39,752 bases of DNA from Flavobacterium sp. Root420 (GCF_001427905.1 NZ_LMEF01000016.1:1-39752); one strand, 5' to 3'. Positions 7,932 to 16,408 are shown, counted from the stretch's first letter. Numbers and translations: made by a program. Notes: generated from the sequence alone by a model not told the origin.

Positions 7932-8376
7932 TATTTAGATACTCTTTTGACAATATGTTATATATACTTGAAAAAGAGAAAATTAATTGTAATTATCTAA
8001 ATAATGATCGTGTACAATCACAAATTAAAACTCAAAAAGGGAAGAATGGGGTTTTCTTGTCTTGCACACATTTGGTGGCATATAAGTATAGTGATGCAGA
8101 CCATGTTTGCCAATCCCGGCTTATTAAATTCGTTATATCGGGGTATCCAGTCTGCATCTTCAGGTAGGATAAAAGGAAACAGGTTCGGTGGCAGAGATAA
8201 ATCCAATTTGCCTTTTTCTATCATCGAATCACACTCATTCTATAAATATTCAACTCCTGAGCGACATGAAATGTATTCGTGCACTAATTTACTTATGGAG
8301 ATAGTTGAGATCCTAAATTCTAAGATATATTTTTCCTAGCTTTTTTCAATATTGATAATAAAACGACTCTGATACT
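7932..8376. other. Intergenic stretch of about 445 bases with possible gene remnant
   Basis: No convincing complete gene is visible between the receptor and phosphoglycerate mutase genes. Leftward positions 8018-8224 encode 68 residues whose composition looks protein-like (LPPNLFPFILPEDADWIPRY, then FNKPGLANMVC). The segment stops shortly upstream and downstream and matches nothing I recognise. The middle of the stretch is less AT-rich than typical spacers here. It may be a decayed gene fragment. Overlapping rightward frames are not supported. Confidence 0.35.
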
Positions 8377-8994
8377 TCACAATTTCTGATTTGTGATATA
8401 AGAAACCTCAATGAGTCTTAGGTTTGAATCAAAACAGTATTTTCTTGGCGTTGCTGTCGCTATTTCGATCTCATTAATTTGCTTAGGAGCTATCTTTTCC
8501 AAAAACATAATCAATGCACGCAGGCTGTTGCCGTGTGCAACAATGAGAATATTTTTATCCTGTTTGAGTTGTACAATTATTTCCTTTTTATAAAAGGGGA
8601 CAACTTTTTGAAAAGTATCCCTTAAGCTTTCACCAAACGGTGGTGTGCTAAGATAGCTTCGACGCCATAAAAGATATTGGCGGTTACCGTATTTTTCTTC
8701 GACTTCTGCTTTGTTAAGCCCTTGAAGTTCTCCATAACTGCGTTCATTTAGAGCAATGATTTTCTTTACGGGAATTTTTGCATTGAGTGCCTTCAATATA
8801 ATTTCAAGAGTGCGTACTGCCCTGATCAGCGTAGAGGTATAGGCCATATCAATTCGATATTCTTTAAGCAACTCCCCAGCTTGTGCTGCCTCCTGACATC
8901 CATGGGGTGAGAGATCGATGTCCATGCTGCCGGTAAACTTATTTTCAAGATTCCACAAGGATTGACCATGACGCAAAAGAATAAGAATTGGCAT
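8377..8994 (-). CDS. gpmA: 2,3-bisphosphoglycerate-dependent phosphoglycerate mutase
   Basis: This 205-residue cytoplasmic enzyme of the histidine phosphatase superfamily interconverts 3- and 2-phosphoglycerate in glycolysis and gluconeogenesis. The phosphorylated histidine is His9 in LLRHGQSLWN. Glu84 lies in the NERSYGELQG motif typical of true dPGMs. The second histidine is His154 in VAHGNSLRA. It is shorter than the roughly 250-residue E. coli enzyme, mainly in loops, which is common in Bacteroidetes. The gene stands alone between the receptor gene and mnmE. NERSYGELQG favours mutase over a general phosphatase, but a phosphatase paralogue cannot be excluded. Confidence 0.88.
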   Translation of the reverse strand: MPILILLRHGQSLWNLENKFTGSMDIDLSPHGCQEAAQAGELLKEYRIDMAYTSTLIRAVRTLEIILKALNAKIPVKKIIALNERSYGELQGLNKAEVEEKYGNRQYLLWRRSYLSTPPFGESLRDTFQKVVPFYKKEIIVQLKQDKNILIVAHGNSLRALIMFLEKIAPKQINEIEIATATPRKYCFDSNLRLIEVSYITNQKL

Positions 8995-9070
8995 ATGAAT
9001 AGTTTTTAATTGTATTTATAATATGCTCTGGCAATGCGTCGAAGCGGCAAAAGTTCATCAACTCGACATA

Positions 9071-9105
9071 TTATTTTAATATATTTATTTTTAGAATTAA
9101 AATAA
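9071..9105 (-). terminator. AT-rich hairpin downstream of mnmE
   Basis: TTATTTTAAT (9071-9080) and ATTAAAATAA (9096-9105) are perfect inverted repeats about 20 bases beyond the mnmE stop codon. The stem is all A-T, so a terminator role is only tentative. Confidence 0.35.
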
Positions 9106-9125
9106 ACATGAATAGTTTTGTCCTG

Positions 9126-10526
9126 CTATTTTCCAATACAAAAATTAGCAAAAATATTTCCTAGCAGTTCGTCATTGCTGACCTGACCAGTGATTAGTCC
9201 AAATTGATATAAAGCCTCTCGAATATCAAGAGCAATTAAGTCACTTGAAAGATTCGTTTCAAGACCAAATTTCACCTTCTGTATCTCGTCTAAAGCTTTT
9301 AATAACGAGTCGTAATGTCTTGTATTCGTTACAATTGTTTCATTATTTCTTAAAGCTCCGGTATTTACATAAGAAAGTAATTCATTCTTTAATTCTTCAA
9401 CCCCGATATTTTCTTTGGCGGAAATTTTCAGAAGTTTCAAATTTAAAGTTTCAAGTTTTTGGTTGATGTTTTCGATTTCATTTTCACTTAATAAATCAAC
9501 TTTATTTACAACAACTAAAATAGGTTTAAGCGGATATTTATTTTTTACTTTTTCAATTTCGATGATGTAATCAGAACCTGAAACCTGAAACCTGAAACCG
9601 TCAAACAAAAAGACGACAAGTTGTGCCTGATCAATTTTTTCGAAAGTCTTTTTGATTCCGATACTCTCTACTACATCTTTTGTTTCACGGATTCCGGCAG
9701 TATCAATAAATCTGAAACCAATTCCGCCAATTACGAGTTCATCTTCAATTGTATCTCTGGTTGTTCCGGCAATGTCAGAAACAATGGCACGTTCTTCGTT
9801 TAAAAGAGCATTTAGCAAAGTAGATTTACCTACGTTTGGTTCTCCAACAATCGCAACCGGAATTCCGTTTTTGATTACGTTTCCAACAGCAAATGAATCG
9901 ATTAAACGTTTTAAGACAAATTCGATTCGGTTTAATAACTCATGAAACTGAGTTCTGTCTGCAAATTCTACATCTTCTTCCGCAAAATCCAATTCTAATT
10001 CGATTAAAGAAGCAAAATTCAAGAGTTCTTCACGCAGTTTGGCAATTTCGTTACTAAATCCGCCACGCATTTGCTGCATCGCAATTTGGTGTGAAGCTTC
10101 ATTATCTGACGAAATCAAATCGGCAACAGCTTCTGCTTGTGACAAATCCAGTTTCCCGTTAAGGAAAGCTCTTAGTGTAAATTCTCCAGCATCAGCCATT
10201 CTGCAACCTTTTCTCAACAATAACTGAATAATTTGCTGTTGAATATAAGTAGATCCGTGGCATGAAATCTCAATCGTATCTTCACCCGTGTAAGAATTTG
10301 GTCCTTTGAAAACAGAAACCAATACTTCATCCAATGTTTTTGAATCATCTATAATATGACCCAAATGCAAAGTATGCGTTTTTTGCTTGGTTAAGTCTTT
10401 GTTTTTGATGGATTTAAAAACAGAATTTCCGATCGTAATGGCTTCGGAACCCGAAATACGAATGATAGCAATGGCTCCAGCTCCGGATGGAGTGGCTAAT
10501 GCAACTATAGAATCTTGATTTATCAT
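9126..10526 (-). CDS. mnmE: tRNA modification GTPase MnmE
   Basis: This 466-residue GTPase works with MnmG to install the cmnm5/nm5 group on the wobble uridine of certain tRNAs. The N-terminal folate-binding domain starts DSIVALATPSGAGAIAIIRISG. G-domain motifs are GEPNVGKS (228-235), TTRDT (255-259), DTAG (275-278) and NKVD (341-344). The C-terminal hallmark is FCIGK, with the catalytic Cys463. Between G3 and G4 the protein carries residues encoded by three tandem CCTGAAA 7-mers (9577-9597), resembling intergenic repeats found elsewhere in the window. A TAnnTTTG element ends 5 bases from the start, so the mRNA may be leaderless. MnmG is not in the window. Confidence 0.98.
   Translation of the reverse strand: MINQDSIVALATPSGAGAIAIIRISGSEAITIGNSVFKSIKNKDLTKQKTHTLHLGHIIDDSKTLDEVLVSVFKGPNSYTGEDTIEISCHGSTYIQQQIIQLLLRKGCRMADAGEFTLRAFLNGKLDLSQAEAVADLISSDNEASHQIAMQQMRGGFSNEIAKLREELLNFASLIELELDFAEEDVEFADRTQFHELLNRIEFVLKRLIDSFAVGNVIKNGIPVAIVGEPNVGKSTLLNALLNEERAIVSDIAGTTRDTIEDELVIGGIGFRFIDTAGIRETKDVVESIGIKKTFEKIDQAQLVVFLFDGFRFQVSGSDYIIEIEKVKNKYPLKPILVVVNKVDLLSENEIENINQKLETLNLKLLKISAKENIGVEELKNELLSYVNTGALRNNETIVTNTRHYDSLLKALDEIQKVKFGLETNLSSDLIALDIREALYQFGLITGQVSNDELLGNIFANFCIGK
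9577..9597. repeat. Three tandem CCTGAAA 7-mers inside mnmE
   Basis: Three perfect head-to-tail copies of CCTGAAA span 21 bases and keep the mnmE frame. Related TTTCAGG/TTTCAAG strings occur in intergenic DNA at about 14211-14220 and 18875-18911. Confidence 0.8.
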
Positions 10527-10530
10527 GCTG

Positions 10531-10538
10531 CAAAGGTA
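10531..10538 (-). promoter_or_regulatory. -7 element of mnmE, likely leaderless
   Basis: Leftward TACCTTTG fits TAnnTTTG and is followed by CAGC and then ATG. Transcription would start at or next to the start codon. No TTG lies 17-23 bases upstream. Confidence 0.5.
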
Positions 10539-10673
10539 TAAAAAAAGGGATAAAGTTTAGAAATTGAAATAGTTTACCAATGCTATTTTGAGTTTTAAAA
10601 TATTGAAATTATTAAGAAATTATTAACTGTTAAATAACTGATAATTATCACGCTAGTTTGTTTTTATAATGAT

Positions 10674-10681
10674 TAAATTTG
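10674..10681 (+). promoter_or_regulatory. -7-like element before universal stress gene
   Basis: TAAATTTG fits TAnnTTTG, 28 bases before the start codon. The only upstream TTTG (10657-10660) is 13 bases away, shorter than the usual 17-23. Confidence 0.4.
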
Positions 10682-10709
10682 AGTAACTAACCCTTAAAAG
10701 CAAAACAAA

Positions 10710-11546
10710 ATGAAAAAGATATTATTTCCAACCGATTTTTCTGAAGCCGCTACAAACGCCTTTGTTCATGCTTTGGAATTTGCAAAAGTTGTCAACGCTG
10801 AACTTATTTTGTTGCATACTTTCGAGATTCCGGTTTATGACAGCCAGTTCTTTCCTGAAAATTACGCTTCTATTTACAGCTCAATAGAATTGGCGAAATT
10901 TGAAATGTTTAAAGATGAAATTCCAAAATTAAGAACAATAGCCATTGAGAGAAATTTAGAAGATATTGTAATCAAACATCGTTTAATGGATGGTGATTTG
11001 ATTTATAACTTAAAAAATGCTGTTGAAGAAGACAAAATTGACTTTGTAATTATGGGAACAACCGGTGTTTCAGACTGGACCAAGTTTTTTACAGGATCTA
11101 ATACAAATTCGGTAATTTCCGAAGTTAAAGTTCCTGTTTTATGTATTCCTGTAACAGCAAAATTCAACAAAATAAAGGTTATTGGTTTCACTACCCGTTA
11201 TCGTGAAAAAGATAAAGTCGAGCTCAAAAAAGTTTTGGAGATCGCCAGAAAAACAAATGCAAAAGTCAAAAGTTTGTATGTTAGAACTTCAGATTCAGAT
11301 GTTTCAGATACTACTTTTAAAGAATGGGAAAGAGAGTTTGCAAATGATAACGTAGAGTTTTTAGTTTTACCAAGTGATGAAGTTAAAGAAACCATTCTTG
11401 ATTTTATTCTTTATAAAGACATTGATATCCTAACTACAATAACACATAAAAGATCCTTCTTTGAAAGTATCTTTGAATCTAGTTTTACAAAAAAAATCGC
11501 CAAAGAAGTTTCGGTTCCTGTTTTGGTCATGCATGAAAATCAATAA
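10710..11546 (+). CDS. Universal stress protein, tandem UspA domains
   Basis: This 278-residue soluble protein has two UspA folds: residues 1-147 and about 153-278. The first opens with MKKILFPTDFSEAATNA and carries the ATP-binding signature GTTG (116-119) followed by GS (129-130) and NSV. The second domain starts KIKVIGFTTRY and lacks a clear G-x2-G-x9-G-S signature, so it may not bind nucleotide. Family members help survival under starvation and stress. It is the first of two rightward genes; the MutS-like gene follows after 70 bases with its own -7 element. Confidence 0.93.
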   Translation: MKKILFPTDFSEAATNAFVHALEFAKVVNAELILLHTFEIPVYDSQFFPENYASIYSSIELAKFEMFKDEIPKLRTIAIERNLEDIVIKHRLMDGDLIYNLKNAVEEDKIDFVIMGTTGVSDWTKFFTGSNTNSVISEVKVPVLCIPVTAKFNKIKVIGFTTRYREKDKVELKKVLEIARKTNAKVKSLYVRTSDSDVSDTTFKEWEREFANDNVEFLVLPSDEVKETILDFILYKDIDILTTITHKRSFFESIFESSFTKKIAKEVSVPVLVMHENQ

Positions 11547-11588
11547 AATCGAACTATTATTAAATTATAATTTTGAAAGTGTAAAGCT

Positions 11589-11596
11589 TATATTTG
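11589..11596 (+). promoter_or_regulatory. -7-like element before MutS-like gene
   Basis: TATATTTG fits TAnnTTTG, 20 bases before the start codon. A TTTG at 11572-11575 is 13 bases upstream, which is short for a -33 element. Confidence 0.45.
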
Positions 11597-11616
11597 TCTT
11601 TCATTAAATTTAAAAA

Positions 11617-13389
11617 ATGGAAGCATATCAAAATAAAGTTGAGCATTATTCTGAACTTTTTAATAAAATCAATAAAAGATATAATAGCATAAGTTTGCTA
11701 CGTTTATTAAGTGCTTTTCTCTGTTTGTTTATGTTGTTTTATTACATTAAAACCAATGAAATTCTTTACGTAGGACTTGCTTTTCTGTCTTTTGTTAGTT
11801 TTATTTTTTTGATGCGGGTGCATTCCAAATTGTCTTTTCAAAAACAATTAACCGCAGCACTTTTACAAATCAATAAAAATGAAATTGCTTTTCTGAAAAG
11901 AGAGAAGCTTCCTTTTGAAAACGGAATTGAGTTCAACGATTTTTATCATCCTTATGCTTACGATTTAGATATTTTTGGCGAACATTCCCTGTTCCAAAAC
12001 TTGAATAGAACTGCAACTTATATCGGAAAAAAAACATTAGCTAACCAATTATTAATACAACTTCCGAATGAAGCAATTTTGGAAAACCAGGAAGCAATTA
12101 ATGAATTAAAAACTAAAATCAAGTGGCGACAAGATTTTCTGGCATTGGCAACAATTAGTAATGATTCAAAACATTCTTATGAATCTATATTGTTTTGGAA
12201 TTCATTTAAAAACAATAGCTTGCCTAAAGTATTAGTTTTACTTTCTTTTACAATGCCATTTTTGTTTTTTGGAGTTCTGGCGGCTTATTATATTACTTCG
12301 AAAACAATTTTGTTATCTTATCTAACTTATATTTTTATTGCTAATTTGATTATAGTAGGAAGGTCTTTGAAAAGAATTCAATCAGAAATTGCAAAAGCCG
12401 ATAACGTTGATAAAATCATAAAACAATACAGTTTGTTAGTTCAAAAAATTGAATCGGAAACTTTTCAATCCAAAAAATTAATTGATTTACAGCAGCACCT
12501 TATTTTAAAAAATGCAACTGCCAGCGTGCATCTTAAACAATTATCTGACTTGTTTTCGAGAATGGATACAATTAGCAACTTAGTAGCAGCAACTTTATTT
12601 AACGGAACATTTTTATTTAATCTGCATGTTTTAAAAGCGCTTTTAAAATGGAAAAAAAATTATTCTGAAGAATTAGAAAAATGGGTTAATATAATTGGAG
12701 AATTTGAAGCTTTAAGTAGCCTGGCAAATTTGGCTTATAATAATCCTGATTTTGTTTTTCCTGAAATTAATTCAGAATATAAAATTGGTTTCTCAAACTT
12801 AGGTCATCCTTTGCTGAATCCGGCAACCAGAGTAGGGAATGATACCCATTTTTATCCGGAATCATTTGTGATTTTAACGGGTTCTAACATGTCCGGAAAA
12901 AGTACTTTTTTAAGAAGTTTGGGTGTGAATATGGTTTTAGGAGGAATTGGTTCAGTTGTTTGTGCTTCAAAAGCTAATATTCATCCACTTCCAGTTTTGG
13001 TTTCAATGCGATTATCTGATTCTCTAGCTGATAGTGAATCTTATTTCTTTGCTGAAATTAAGCGTTTAAAACAAATTATGGATGCTTTAGAAGAGAAACC
13101 TGCTTTTGTTTTACTAGATGAAATTTTAAGAGGAACAAACTCTGATGATAAGCGCAACGGAACAATTGAAGTAGTAAAAAAGATTATTACTAAAAATGCC
13201 ATTGGAGCGATAGCAACTCATGATATTGAAGTTTGCCTTAAAACAAATGAATATCCGGACATCTTAACTAATCAATGTTTCGAAGTCGAAATTCAAAACA
13301 ATGAACTCCATTTTGATTATAAACTTCGCAACGGAATCTGCAAAAATAAAAGTGCTACATTTTTGATGCAGAAAATGGGAGTGATATAG
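11617..13389 (+). CDS. Membrane-anchored MutS-family ATPase
   Basis: This 590-residue protein has the MutS C-terminal ATPase but none of the DNA-mismatch N-terminal domains. Hydrophobic segments at about 27-44, 47-66, 204-224 and 229-248 predict two helical hairpins in the membrane. A lever-like helical region spans about 250-380. ATPase motifs are Walker A GSNMSGKST (422-430), Walker B FVLLDEI (497-503) and TNSDDKRNG (507-515). The sensor-type histidine is His535 in ATHD. Flavobacteria commonly annotate this as MutS, but a role in mismatch repair is doubtful given the membrane segments and missing domains. The actual substrate is unknown. Confidence 0.85.
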   Translation: MEAYQNKVEHYSELFNKINKRYNSISLLRLLSAFLCLFMLFYYIKTNEILYVGLAFLSFVSFIFLMRVHSKLSFQKQLTAALLQINKNEIAFLKREKLPFENGIEFNDFYHPYAYDLDIFGEHSLFQNLNRTATYIGKKTLANQLLIQLPNEAILENQEAINELKTKIKWRQDFLALATISNDSKHSYESILFWNSFKNNSLPKVLVLLSFTMPFLFFGVLAAYYITSKTILLSYLTYIFIANLIIVGRSLKRIQSEIAKADNVDKIIKQYSLLVQKIESETFQSKKLIDLQQHLILKNATASVHLKQLSDLFSRMDTISNLVAATLFNGTFLFNLHVLKALLKWKKNYSEELEKWVNIIGEFEALSSLANLAYNNPDFVFPEINSEYKIGFSNLGHPLLNPATRVGNDTHFYPESFVILTGSNMSGKSTFLRSLGVNMVLGGIGSVVCASKANIHPLPVLVSMRLSDSLADSESYFFAEIKRLKQIMDALEEKPAFVLLDEILRGTNSDDKRNGTIEVVKKIITKNAIGAIATHDIEVCLKTNEYPDILTNQCFEVEIQNNELHFDYKLRNGICKNKSATFLMQKMGVI

Positions 13390-13406
13390 AGAATTTTAGA
13401 TTTTAG

Positions 13407-13572
13407 AGTTCAGATTTTAAATTAGTCCAATGTGAGATTAACCTCAAAGGCAAAGGCTTTAAGCAGAGCTCGCAAAGCTTTGCGAACTTTATTTTATGTA
13501 AAATTGCTAATTAATATCTTTGCGGTAAAATCTCATAGTTCGCAAAGTGGCTAACAATCTAAAATCTGAACT
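13407..13572. repeat. MITE-like inverted-repeat element
   Basis: AGTTCAGATTTTA (13407-13419) and TAAAATCTGAACT (13560-13572) are perfect 13-bp inverted repeats bounding 166 bases. Inside lie the near-palindrome GCTCGCAAAGCTTTGCGAAC (13469-13488) and CTTTGCGGTAAAAT (13518-13531), both echoed at 18914-18981. The right end covers the last codons and stop of the DsbA-like gene. Confidence 0.55.
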
Positions 13573-14189
13573 TCCTTAATCGTATTCACAAAAGCCTCCA
13601 CCGGCTGTGCACCGGAAACAGCATATTTTCGATCAAAAACAAAAAACGGAACCCCTTGTACGCCAATTTCCTGAGCTTCCTTAATATCGTCCTTCACATC
13701 TTTTAAATAAAGATTTTCATTTTGAACAACTTCTTTTACTTCATCAGAATCCAAACCAGCCTGAATTCCTAATTCAATTAAGGTTGAGGCGTCGTTTAAA
13801 TCTTTTCCTTCAGTAAAATAAGCTTTGAAGAAAATTTCTTCCATTTCATCGCCTAATTTTTTAGCTTTAGCTAAATGTATAATACGATGTGCTGTCAATG
13901 AATTTGAAATAATAACTTTATCAAAATGATAATCCAAACCAACACTTTTCGCGCGTTCTGTGACACCATTATGCATTTCTATGGATTGTTCCACCGAAAT
14001 ACCTTTTCGTTCAGCTAAAAACGTATAAACATCTTTTCCTGATTGTGGCTCGATGGTCGGATCAAGCTGAAAGCTTTTCCACTCAATTTCAAAATCATTT
14101 CCTGGAAACGCTGCCAAAGCAGTTTCCAACTGTCTTTTTCCTATATAACAAAACGGACACATGATGTCCGACCAAATTTCTATTTTCAT
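13551..14189 (-). CDS. DsbA-family (FrnE-like) thiol oxidoreductase
   Basis: This 212-residue protein has a thioredoxin fold with a helical insertion. The redox pair is Cys11-Pro-Phe-Cys14 in IMCPFCYIGKRQ near the N terminus. The cis-proline loop is in GVQGVPFFVFD near the C terminus. No signal peptide is present, so it acts in the cytoplasm like FrnE and 2-hydroxychromene isomerase-like relatives. Its last seven codons (EVQILDC) and stop lie within the terminal repeat of the neighbouring MITE-like element. The C terminus may therefore have been remodelled by the repeat. A TAnnTTTG element ends 4 bases before the start codon. Confidence 0.9.
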   Translation of the reverse strand: MKIEIWSDIMCPFCYIGKRQLETALAAFPGNDFEIEWKSFQLDPTIEPQSGKDVYTFLAERKGISVEQSIEMHNGVTERAKSVGLDYHFDKVIISNSLTAHRIIHLAKAKKLGDEMEEIFFKAYFTEGKDLNDASTLIELGIQAGLDSDEVKEVVQNENLYLKDVKDDIKEAQEIGVQGVPFFVFDRKYAVSGAQPVEAFVNTIKEVQILDC

Positions 14190-14193
14190 AGTA

Positions 14194-14201
14194 CAAAGTT
14201 A
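14194..14201 (-). promoter_or_regulatory. -7 element of the DsbA-like gene, likely leaderless
   Basis: Leftward TAACTTTG is followed by TACT and then ATG, so the transcript probably begins at the start codon or within a few bases of it. No matching -33 TTG is visible. Confidence 0.5.
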
Positions 14202-14406
14202 AAAAAAAATGTTTCAGGTTTTATTTGTTGCTTCGCCAATTCCGCTTTCAGCCTCGGGTCAAGTTTCAGTTTCTCGATAGGCTTTGTCAAAGTTTTAATA
14301 GAAAGAATAAATAACATATCTGTTTTGTAAATGAAATAAAGTATTTTAGTATAAAAAATATCAGTAAAAATTAATTGCTGATTTAGAATAAAATATAATT
14401 CTGTTT

Positions 14407-15063
14407 ATGAAGAAAACTACTTTTTATTTTTTGTTTATTTTATTTTCGGTTAGTTTGAATGCTCAGGTAAGAGCTTTTGCAGGGGGAACTTATTATCGTC
14501 ATACTGATTTTCAGGAATCTGGTTATTTAGAAGTAACATCAGGAGTTGATGTTAAAGTTTATAAGTTTTTTAAACCTGAAGCTTCCGTAAGTTATTACTT
14601 CGGAAGATTGGAAGATTATAATAAAGTCGATCAGTCAGGAAATACAATAAGTATTTCACAAGTAACTACAAGTGCTTTAAATTTTGGTTTTACTCCTAAA
14701 ATATGCTTATCATGGGGTGAGTTTAGTGCTGGAGATGCAATTGTACAAATCTTGCCTCGCTACAATATATCACGAATAGAAGCGCAGCAAAACTATATCC
14801 TAATCAATCAAAGTAATCCTGCTCAATCGAAAACTCAAAAAAATATTGTAACAGAATGGCAACATTCCTTTGGAATTGGTCTTGGTCTGGACATTATTCT
14901 TTCAGACAAAAAATATGATTCTTTGGCAATTAACTTATATTATACTGGCGTTAATATGGGTGAAGCTTTGACAGATGTAAAAAAGTCTAATACTAATTAT
15001 GATAGTAGAACATTAGGTTTGGGAATGAATTATTATTTTGGTTTTAAAAAGAAAAAAGCATAA
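14407..15063 (+). CDS. Outer-membrane beta-barrel protein
   Basis: This 218-residue protein has a signal peptide ending near residue 20 (SVSLNAQ). Alternating amphipathic strands follow, such as YLEVTSGVDVKVYKFFKPEASVSYYFGR. The penultimate strand is LGLGMNYYFGF. It looks like an 8-10-stranded small barrel of the kind abundant in Bacteroidetes. It stands alone between the divergent DsbA-like gene and the convergent dnaN. The upstream 217 bases contain degenerate repeat traces (TTTCAGG at about 14212). No specific function can be assigned. Confidence 0.75.
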   Translation: MKKTTFYFLFILFSVSLNAQVRAFAGGTYYRHTDFQESGYLEVTSGVDVKVYKFFKPEASVSYYFGRLEDYNKVDQSGNTISISQVTTSALNFGFTPKICLSWGEFSAGDAIVQILPRYNISRIEAQQNYILINQSNPAQSKTQKNIVTEWQHSFGIGLGLDIILSDKKYDSLAINLYYTGVNMGEALTDVKKSNTNYDSRTLGLGMNYYFGFKKKKA

Positions 15064-15092
15064 ACCATTCAAGAAAAGTAGTAGAAATAAAA

Positions 15093-15123
15093 AACCGCAA
15101 ATCTTTTAAAAAGAATTGCGGTT
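15093..15123 (-). terminator. Terminator of dnaN
   Basis: AACCGCAA (15093-15100) pairs with TTGCGGTT (15116-15123). An inner TCTTTT/AAAAGA stem is separated by one A-A mismatch. On the leftward strand the hairpin is followed by TTTTTTATTT. It therefore fits an intrinsic terminator for dnaN, and may also stop the opposing barrel gene. Confidence 0.75.
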
Positions 15124-15229
15124 CCTAGGTATAAAAAATGGTTGGTTAATAGCGATATTTTTTTTTTACAATGATATGTCTTTAATTTGAAACTAAAAAA
15201 AATCCCTGTAACAAAAAGAAGTTTTGATG

Positions 15230-16348
15230 TTAACTATTTAACATTACAGGCATTACTAACATAGTAACAGTTTCTCCTTCTTCTAAACCATCAACTGGAG
15301 TAAGAATTCCAGCTCTGTTTGGTAATGACATTTCTAACATTATCATGTCTGATTGTAAGTTGGTTAACATTTCAGTTAAAAAACGAGAATTGAAACCAAT
15401 TTGAAGATCATCTCCCTGATAATCACAAGTCAATCTTTCTTCTGCTTTATTTGAATAATCAATATCTTCTGCAGAAACATTTAATTCAGCTCCGGCAATT
15501 TTTAAACGAATTTGGTGTGTTGTTTTGTTTGAGAAAATGGCCACACGTTTAACAGAACTTAAAAATAAAGAACGGTCAATCATTAATTTATTTGGATTTT
15601 CTTTTGGAATTACCGCTTCGTAATTTGGGTATTTTCCATCAATCAAACGACACATTAAAATATAGTTATCAAATGAGAAAGTCGCATTTGAATCATTGTA
15701 TTCAATTTTTACTTCTGCATCAGAACTTCCTAAAATACTTTTTAAGATATTCAAAGGTTTTTTCGGCATAATAAAATCAGCTACCTGAGATGCTTTTACA
15801 TCTGTACGGGCATATTTTACTAATTTATGAGCATCAGTAGCAACAAATGTTAATCCTTCTGGTGAAAACTGGAAGAAAACTCCAGACATTACCGGACGTA
15901 AATCATCATTTCCGGCAGCGAAAATGGTTTTGCTTACAGCTGTTGCCAAAACATCGGCAGGAACTAAAGTCACAGATGGATCTTCAAGATTTACAGATTT
16001 TGGAAATTCTTCTCCCGCTGCGTATGCTAATGCATATTTTCCTGAGTTAGAACTAATTTCAACAGTATTGTTATCCTCAACTGTAAAAGTCAAAGGCTGC
16101 TCTGGAAAAGTTTTTAAAATTTCAAGTAAAAGTTTTGCAGGCACAGCTACACTTCCTTTACTTTTAGAATCGATTGATAATGTAGCCGACATGGTAGTTT
16201 CAAGATCTGAAGCCGAAACTGTCAACGCATCATTGTCTAGTTCAAATAAAAAGTTGTCTAAAATAGGCAACGTGTTGTTACTGTTAATTACACTACCTAA
16301 AACTTGTAATTGTTTTAATAAGTACGAACTCGATACTATAAATTTCAT
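15230..16348 (-). CDS. dnaN: DNA polymerase III beta subunit (sliding clamp)
   Basis: This 372-residue protein has the normal length and three-domain clamp fold. It starts MKFIVSSSYLLKQLQVLGSVI, has NTLPILDNFLFEL early in domain 1, and ends TMLVMPVMLNS, the conserved M-P-M tail. As a ring dimer it tethers replicative polymerases to DNA. It is not near dnaA here, as is common in Bacteroidetes. It has its own promoter (16409-16440) and terminator (15093-15123), so it is a single-gene unit downstream of gldF-gldG. A 185-codon frame on the opposite strand is an artefact of the codon bias. Confidence 0.98.
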   Translation of the reverse strand: MKFIVSSSYLLKQLQVLGSVINSNNTLPILDNFLFELDNDALTVSASDLETTMSATLSIDSKSKGSVAVPAKLLLEILKTFPEQPLTFTVEDNNTVEISSNSGKYALAYAAGEEFPKSVNLEDPSVTLVPADVLATAVSKTIFAAGNDDLRPVMSGVFFQFSPEGLTFVATDAHKLVKYARTDVKASQVADFIMPKKPLNILKSILGSSDAEVKIEYNDSNATFSFDNYILMCRLIDGKYPNYEAVIPKENPNKLMIDRSLFLSSVKRVAIFSNKTTHQIRLKIAGAELNVSAEDIDYSNKAEERLTCDYQGDDLQIGFNSRFLTEMLTNLQSDMIMLEMSLPNRAGILTPVDGLEEGETVTMLVMPVMLNS

Positions 16349-16408
16349 CTGTTTTGTTTTATTTTTTGCTCTTTTCTGTGTGTTTTCTTCAACTAAGAAT
16401 AGGATTTA

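Noticed and set aside
8004..8339. 111-codon rightward frame after the receptor gene
   Set aside because: No family resemblance or promoter; the opposite strand of part of this stretch looks more protein-like, and neither is complete.
9652..9945. 97-codon frame opposite mnmE
   Set aside because: Antisense to the GTPase motifs of mnmE; explained by codon bias of that gene.
13473..13531. CRISPR-like array from repeated CTTTGCG strings
   Set aside because: Repeat units are short, irregularly spaced and palindromic; no uniform spacers or cas genes are present.
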